Below are positions 7,168-9,691 of a stretch of 9,691 nt of DNA, one piece after another. This stretch comes from GWC2-56-14 sp043731355 (GTDB lineage: Bacteria; Nitrospirota; UBA9217): NCBI GenBank assembly GCA_043731355.1, contig JAYTJE010000048.1, positions 1 to 9,691 of the forward strand, read 5' to 3'. Both the position numbers and the translations under genes were made by a program. Positions within the stretch are counted from its first letter, which is position 1; each line of letters starts with the position of its first letter. Under the pieces are notes generated by a model. The model was given only the letters and a program-made list of their open reading frames with translations. It was not told the origin of the DNA and made no database searches.

Positions 7168-7187
7168 TAGTTATTATCATATAACTA
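7168..7187. promoter_or_regulatory. Inverted repeat over the pil promoter, candidate operator
   Basis: Perfect 7-bp arms TAGTTAT (7168-7174) and ATAACTA (7181-7187) are separated by 6 bp. The repeat overlaps the predicted -10 and the adjacent spacer of the pil-unit promoter. A protein bound here would block or remodel RNA polymerase access. The product of the first gene in the unit is the natural candidate. Just downstream in the leader, ACTAT occurs three more times within about 20 bp (minus strand), which may be extra half-sites. Confidence 0.5.
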
Positions 7188-7202
7188 CCTGAATCTTGTC
7201 AA
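7173..7202 (-). promoter_or_regulatory. Predicted sigma-70 promoter of the regulator-pilMNOPQ unit
   Basis: The minus strand has a perfect -35 TTGACA (7202-7197) and, 18 nt on, GATAAT (7178-7173), a 5/6 match to the -10. Transcription would start near 7166, giving a leader of about 43 nt before the regulator ATG. The 18-bp spacer is slightly long, though not the 19-20 bp classic for MerR-activated promoters. Confidence 0.65.
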
Positions 7203-7249
7203 GCTTTTTTTATTATTTTCCGTATTTTTCTTGCGTTTTATTTTTTATA

Positions 7250-7283
7250 CCATACCTGGTATGGCTCCGGCCGCGACCATACC
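7250..7283. promoter_or_regulatory. Three CCATACC half-sites, candidate operator
   Basis: CCATACC (7250-7256) and its complement GGTATGG (7258-7264) form a perfect palindrome around one base. A third copy in direct orientation lies at 7277-7283, starting 27 bp after the first. The cluster is about 50 bp upstream of the pil -35 and about 110 bp upstream of the glgC -35. It could therefore bind a regulator of either unit. No known regulator is recognised from the sequence. Confidence 0.45.
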
Positions 7284-7338
7284 CTATTTTGCGATGCACT
7301 CAGCGGCATCATTGAGGTTTTTTCCCGAACGATGCGCC

Positions 7339-7363
7339 CTGCGCCGGTCTTCTCCGGGCGCAG
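7339..7363. repeat. GC-rich hairpin of unknown role
   Basis: CTGCGCCGG (7339-7347) can pair with CCGGGCGCAG (7354-7363) with one bulged base and a 6-nt loop. No T-run follows on either strand, so it is not a normal intrinsic terminator. It lies upstream of the predicted glgC promoter. Confidence 0.4.
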
Positions 7364-7391
7364 CGCTCTGAAACAACCTTGTGTCGAGGTA

Positions 7392-7426
7392 TTGGCATTG
7401 CAGGTGACACGGAAATATACTATACT
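7392..7426 (+). promoter_or_regulatory. Candidate sigma-70 promoter of glgC
   Basis: TTGGCA (7392-7397, 5/6 match to -35) is followed after 18 nt by TATACT (7416-7421, 5/6 match to -10). A second TATACT overlaps it (7421-7426). Transcription would start near 7428-7433, leaving a leader of about 45-50 nt before the glgC ATG. Confidence 0.5.
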
Positions 7427-7478
7427 TGCAAAATTAGTGTGGTGAGACCTTCGCCCAGAGCGAATGGAGGTGCTTTTG

Positions 7479-8711
7479 ATGTATGCGTACGGGAACATTT
7501 CTCGAAACACCATTGCCATGGTCCTGGCTGGCGGCAAGGGGGAGCGGCTCAGCCCAATTACCTTCGGCCGGCCGAAACCCGCTGTGCCCTTTGGCGGGAA
7601 GTACAAGATTATCGACTTCGTGCTCAGCAATATGTTCAACTCCGGCATAAAAAAAGTATACATCCTGACACAGTATCAGGCTTATTCCCTGAGCAAACAC
7701 ATAAAGGAATCCTGGGGGAAATGGGCGGGGCTCGGCGAGTTTTTCGACACAATCTCCCCGGAGACAACCAACGTGGGAGAACAATGGTATAAAGGGACGG
7801 CAGACGCCATTTACCAGAACCTGGGCCTCATCGAGTCCTCCGGAGCCGAGTATGTGGTCATCTTCGGCGGCGACCATATCTACAAGATGGACCTTGCGCA
7901 GATGCTGGCCTATCACCGGATGAACAAGGCGGAGCTTACCATCGCGGTGCTCGAAATCCCGCCGGACGAAGCGTCGCGTTTCGGAGTGCTGTGCGTGGAC
8001 GAGGACCTGCGGGTCAAGTCCTTTACGGAAAAACCAAAAGACCCCTCACCCGTCCCGGGCAGGGCAACCTGTTTCGCCTCCATGGGCAACTATATTTTCT
8101 CGGCCAGGAAGCTCATTGATGTCCTGAAAAAGGGCAAACGAAAATACGAAGACCTCGATTTCGGAAAACATGTCATCCCCATGATGCTCGAAGCGCAGGA
8201 CAAGGTCTTTGCCTACAGCTTCTTCGATAATTACGTGCCGGGCATGGGGCCCAATGAACGGGGATACTGGAAGGATGTCGGCACCCTGGACAGCTACTAT
8301 CAGGCGAACATGGACCTGATCAGCGTCAGCCCCCAGCTGAACCTGTACAACTACGAATGGCCCATCCTGACCAATCAGGGGAACCTGCCTCCCGCTAAAA
8401 CCGTGTTCGACAACGAGGACCGTCGGGGAAAGAACCTCGACTCCCTGGTCTGCGGCGGCTGCATCACGAGCGGCGCCACGGTCCGGAGATCGATCCTCGG
8501 GCCGTCCTGCAAGATCCACAGCTATGCCGAGATTGAGGATTCCATCCTCTTCGACAACGTGGACGTTGGGAGGAACGCGAAGATACGGAAAGCCATCATC
8601 GATGAGGGCGTTCACATACCGGAGGGGATGGAGATCGGCCTGGATCTGGAAGAGGACCGCTTGCGCGGGTGCATCGTGACAGAAGCGGGGATCGTCGTGG
8701 TAACCCGGTAA
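7479..8711 (+). CDS. glgC: Glucose-1-phosphate adenylyltransferase GlgC
   Basis: GlgC makes ADP-glucose and pyrophosphate from ATP and glucose 1-phosphate, the committed step of bacterial glycogen synthesis in the cytoplasm. I place the start at ATG 7479: GGAGGTG ends 6 nt before it, while an in-frame ATG at 7464 overlaps that ribosome site. The 410-aa product has the nucleotidyltransferase domain (about 10-285). It shows LAGGKGERLSPIT (16-28), the RPKPAVPFGGKYKIIDF segment (31-47), GTADAIYQN (106-114), GGDHIYKMD with catalytic-type D132, FTEKPK with sugar-phosphate-type K185, and GYWKDVGT (262-269). A C-terminal left-handed beta-helix (about 325-400) follows. Length is close to E. coli GlgC (431). 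It stands alone here, divergent from the pil unit. Which allosteric effector it uses cannot be judged. Confidence 0.98.
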   Translation: MYAYGNISRNTIAMVLAGGKGERLSPITFGRPKPAVPFGGKYKIIDFVLSNMFNSGIKKVYILTQYQAYSLSKHIKESWGKWAGLGEFFDTISPETTNVGEQWYKGTADAIYQNLGLIESSGAEYVVIFGGDHIYKMDLAQMLAYHRMNKAELTIAVLEIPPDEASRFGVLCVDEDLRVKSFTEKPKDPSPVPGRATCFASMGNYIFSARKLIDVLKKGKRKYEDLDFGKHVIPMMLEAQDKVFAYSFFDNYVPGMGPNERGYWKDVGTLDSYYQANMDLISVSPQLNLYNYEWPILTNQGNLPPAKTVFDNEDRRGKNLDSLVCGGCITSGATVRRSILGPSCKIHSYAEIEDSILFDNVDVGRNAKIRKAIIDEGVHIPEGMEIGLDLEEDRLRGCIVTEAGIVVVTR

Positions 8712-8778
8712 CTACGGCGTGGCAGGTGAGCGGTACGATTACTCCGGCAACCGAAAAAACGCTGCCGCCTTTGCGAAC

Positions 8779-8794
8779 CCCGATAGCCATCGGG
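8779..8794. repeat. Short perfect hairpin between convergent genes
   Basis: CCCGAT (8779-8784) and ATCGGG (8789-8794) flank the 4-nt loop AGCC. It sits between the ends of glgC and the convergent DUF1523-like gene. Neither strand shows a T-run after it, so it may be a dispersed palindrome or a weak bidirectional terminator. No better terminator is visible in 8712-8829. Confidence 0.45.
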
Positions 8795-8829
8795 ACAGAA
8801 TCCGCCAAACGTGATGGTGCTTCATCGAC

Positions 8830-9168
8830 CTACTGCAACTCTTCGATCCTCACGATATTTTCGTACATCGAGAATATCGGGACCCGCCATCCATACTTCT
8901 TTATTGCAACGGTCCTTCCCTTCAACCTGATGGCATCGTTCTGGACCGTGCCTGAATCGAACTTGAACCGGTATTTGGCGTCAAAATTGACAAAGGGCCG
9001 GTCCTCGGTGGCGATCATGAACCGCCCGTCCACCTTCGTCATCTGGGCATCAGTTATTCTCGTGGTGATCGTGTCCGCCACAAAATAGCTGTACAATACA
9101 GTAAGGATGCAAACCACAATCCCGGTCAGAATGGCTTTTAACCTTAATCGCTTCAGAACCCCGGCCAT
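8830..9168 (-). CDS. DUF1523-like membrane-anchored protein
   Basis: The 112-aa product has a basic N-terminus (KRLRLK), one hydrophobic helix (about 13-31) and a soluble, probably periplasmic, domain. The C-terminal half carries YRFKFDSG (66-73) and YGWRVPIFSMYEN (92-104). These closely resemble the 'FKFDS...YGWRIPLLSIFPN' pattern I know from DUF1523 proteins, whose function is unknown. It is shorter than the usual DUF1523 protein, lacking the insert between the 'RITDAQMTKVD' strand and the C-terminal motif. ATG 9168 is chosen because AGGGAG precedes it by 6 nt; the in-frame ATG at 9186 has no such site. It is convergent with glgC, and a promoter candidate lies at 9222-9250. The name is from memory of motifs. 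Confidence 0.72.
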   Translation of the reverse strand: MAGVLKRLRLKAILTGIVVCILTVLYSYFVADTITTRITDAQMTKVDGRFMIATEDRPFVNFDAKYRFKFDSGTVQNDAIRLKGRTVAIKKYGWRVPIFSMYENIVRIEELQ

Positions 9169-9221
9169 GCATGTCTCCCTGCTCATTGCAATATCCGTAG
9201 AATTGGTTCGACGGTGTACAG

Positions 9222-9250
9222 AGTCTATCTACTATCAGGCAGGGAGTCAA
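9222..9250 (-). promoter_or_regulatory. Candidate promoter of the DUF1523-like gene
   Basis: On the minus strand TTGACT (9250-9245, 5/6) is followed after 17 nt by TAGACT (9227-9222, 4/6). Transcription would begin near 9215, about 47 nt before the start codon at 9168. The -35 shares two bases with the outer arm of the inverted repeat that follows the transposase gene. Confidence 0.45.
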
Positions 9251-9291
9251 GTCTTTGTCCCCTGGTTTCACACCCGTATGGGGTCAGACTT
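9249..9291. repeat. Inverted repeat after the transposase gene, possible element end
   Basis: AAGTCT (9249-9254) with CCCC (9259-9262) pairs with GGGG (9280-9283) and AGACTT (9286-9291), an imperfect stem with small internal bulges. A smaller ACCC/GGGT hairpin lies inside it. It starts about 10 nt beyond the stop of the RAYT-type transposase gene. GGGGTCAGACTT-like strings next to such genes are familiar to me from other genomes, so it is probably the end of the transposase module. It lacks a T-run. Confidence 0.5.
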
Positions 9292-9301
9292 AAAACATGA
9301 G

Positions 9302-9691
9302 TTACTTGATAGTCGTCCCTTTTTGCTCTAAGATAGCGATCACTGTTTCTGCCTCCCACTCTCGTGCTTGCTCCTCCCTAAGATACAGCGTCACTGCTGC
9401 TGGGTCTTTTTTGAGATACCGTGCGACCTCTATTTTCTTATACCCATATGCCTTCGCAACAAGACTCACGAGCCTGCGAGCAGCCGTCACCCGATGCTGT
9501 CTTGTTGCTGATTGCATTTCCTGGGTTTTCACATCTGTTTGCACCTCTACTGCCCTGGCTATCGACAAAAGGCTATGCTCCTTTTTTTTCTTCCCTTTTT
9601 CGATCTGCTGGTCGCTTTTTTCCTTCACCTGCTCGATAAATGATTCATCCCCCTGAAGTCGCTGGTCTACAGTGGCATAAACAAGATCTTT
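9302..9691 (-). CDS. REP-associated (Y1) transposase, C-terminal part, cut by window edge
   Basis: The frame stays open to the last base of the window, so the 5' part lies outside; a GTG at 9628 is not the true start. The visible 129 residues contain YATVDQRLQGDESFIEQV, like the region following the catalytic Y1_Tnp domain in RAYT proteins. A Lys-rich linker follows, then RRLVSLVAKAYGYKKIEVAR and YLKKDPAAVTLYLR, a helix-turn-helix resembling the DnaA C-terminal domain found fused to many RAYTs. These single-strand transposases act on REP hairpins. The HUH and tyrosine residues are not in the window. The REP-like pair at 18-70 is a possible substrate, and the inverted repeat at 9249-9291 follows the stop. 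Whether the gene is intact cannot be judged. Confidence 0.75.
   Translation of the reverse strand, partial: KDLVYATVDQRLQGDESFIEQVKEKSDQQIEKGKKKKEHSLLSIARAVEVQTDVKTQEMQSATRQHRVTAARRLVSLVAKAYGYKKIEVARYLKKDPAAVTLYLREEQAREWEAETVIAILEQKGTTIK

Larger units (their letters stand above)
7124..7478. other. Divergent intergenic region between the pil unit and glgC
   Basis: This 355-bp stretch has no supported gene. The half next to the regulator gene (7141-7250) is strongly AT-rich and holds the minus-strand promoter. Next come three copies of CCATACC (7250-7283), then a GC-rich hairpin of unknown use (7339-7363), then the plus-strand glgC promoter region and leader. Short frames here encode nothing I recognise. 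Confidence 0.7.

Noticed and set aside
7339..7363. GC-rich hairpin as an intrinsic terminator or attenuator of glgC
   Set aside because: No T-run follows on either strand, and the glgC promoter candidate is downstream of it.
7392..7410. Sigma-54 promoter for glgC (TGGCA and TTGCA strings)
   Set aside because: The two strings are adjacent without the required spacing between the -24 and -12 elements.
7464..7478. Upstream in-frame ATG of glgC
   Set aside because: It overlaps the GGAGGTG ribosome site that serves the ATG at 7479.
8046..8615. 189-aa minus-strand ORF opposite glgC
   Set aside because: It lies fully within the well-supported glgC and has no recognisable motif.
1..9691. CRISPR array, tRNA or rRNA gene
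   Set aside because: I saw no regularly spaced direct repeats, tRNA cloverleaf or rRNA signature on reading both strands.

Overview
The window looks like chromosomal DNA of a Gram-negative bacterium with moderate to high GC. It carries a type IV pilus system with an outer-membrane secretin, lipoproteins, and a bacterial-type ADP-glucose pyrophosphorylase. Protein character (PilM-PilQ layout, Uma2 genes, RAYT-type transposase with a C-terminal HTH) reminds me of Nitrospirota or Desulfobacterota. That placement is inference without a database search.

Layout: (1) Positions 1-1075 are an accessory patch. It holds a REP/BIME-like pair of hairpins (18-70), the C-terminal remnant of one Uma2-family gene (101-247, -), an intact Uma2-family gene (244-807, -), and a truncated HEAT-repeat-like ORF (862-1074, -). 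(2) Positions 1113-7202 are a minus-strand transcription unit: a sigma-70-like promoter, a 66-aa MerR-type DNA-binding protein, then pilM, pilN, pilO, pilP and pilQ with overlapping or touching ends, then a lipoprotein with an Ig-like domain, and finally a strong intrinsic terminator at 1113-1148. (3) Positions 7124-7478 are a divergent intergenic region with two separate operator-like repeat sets. (4) glgC (7479-8711, +). (5) Convergent to glgC is a small membrane protein resembling DUF1523 (8830-9168, -). (6) At the right edge is the 3' end of a REP-associated (Y1) transposase running off the window (9302-9691, -), with an inverted repeat just after its stop.

How they work together: PilM (actin-like, cytoplasmic) binds the N-terminus of PilN. 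PilN/PilO form the inner-membrane alignment complex, PilP bridges to the secretin, and PilQ forms the outer-membrane pore for the pilus. The small MerR-like gene heads the operon and is the obvious candidate regulator, with an inverted repeat lying over the predicted -10. GlgC makes ADP-glucose for glycogen and is divergently transcribed. A functional link between glycogen and pili is not shown.

I see no clearly new multi-gene system. The best leads are the operator-like structures around the MerR-type gene, the REP-like pair at one edge with a RAYT-type transposase at the other, the Uma2 remnant fused by an ATGA overlap to an intact Uma2 gene, and a PilQ that carries its own lipobox.
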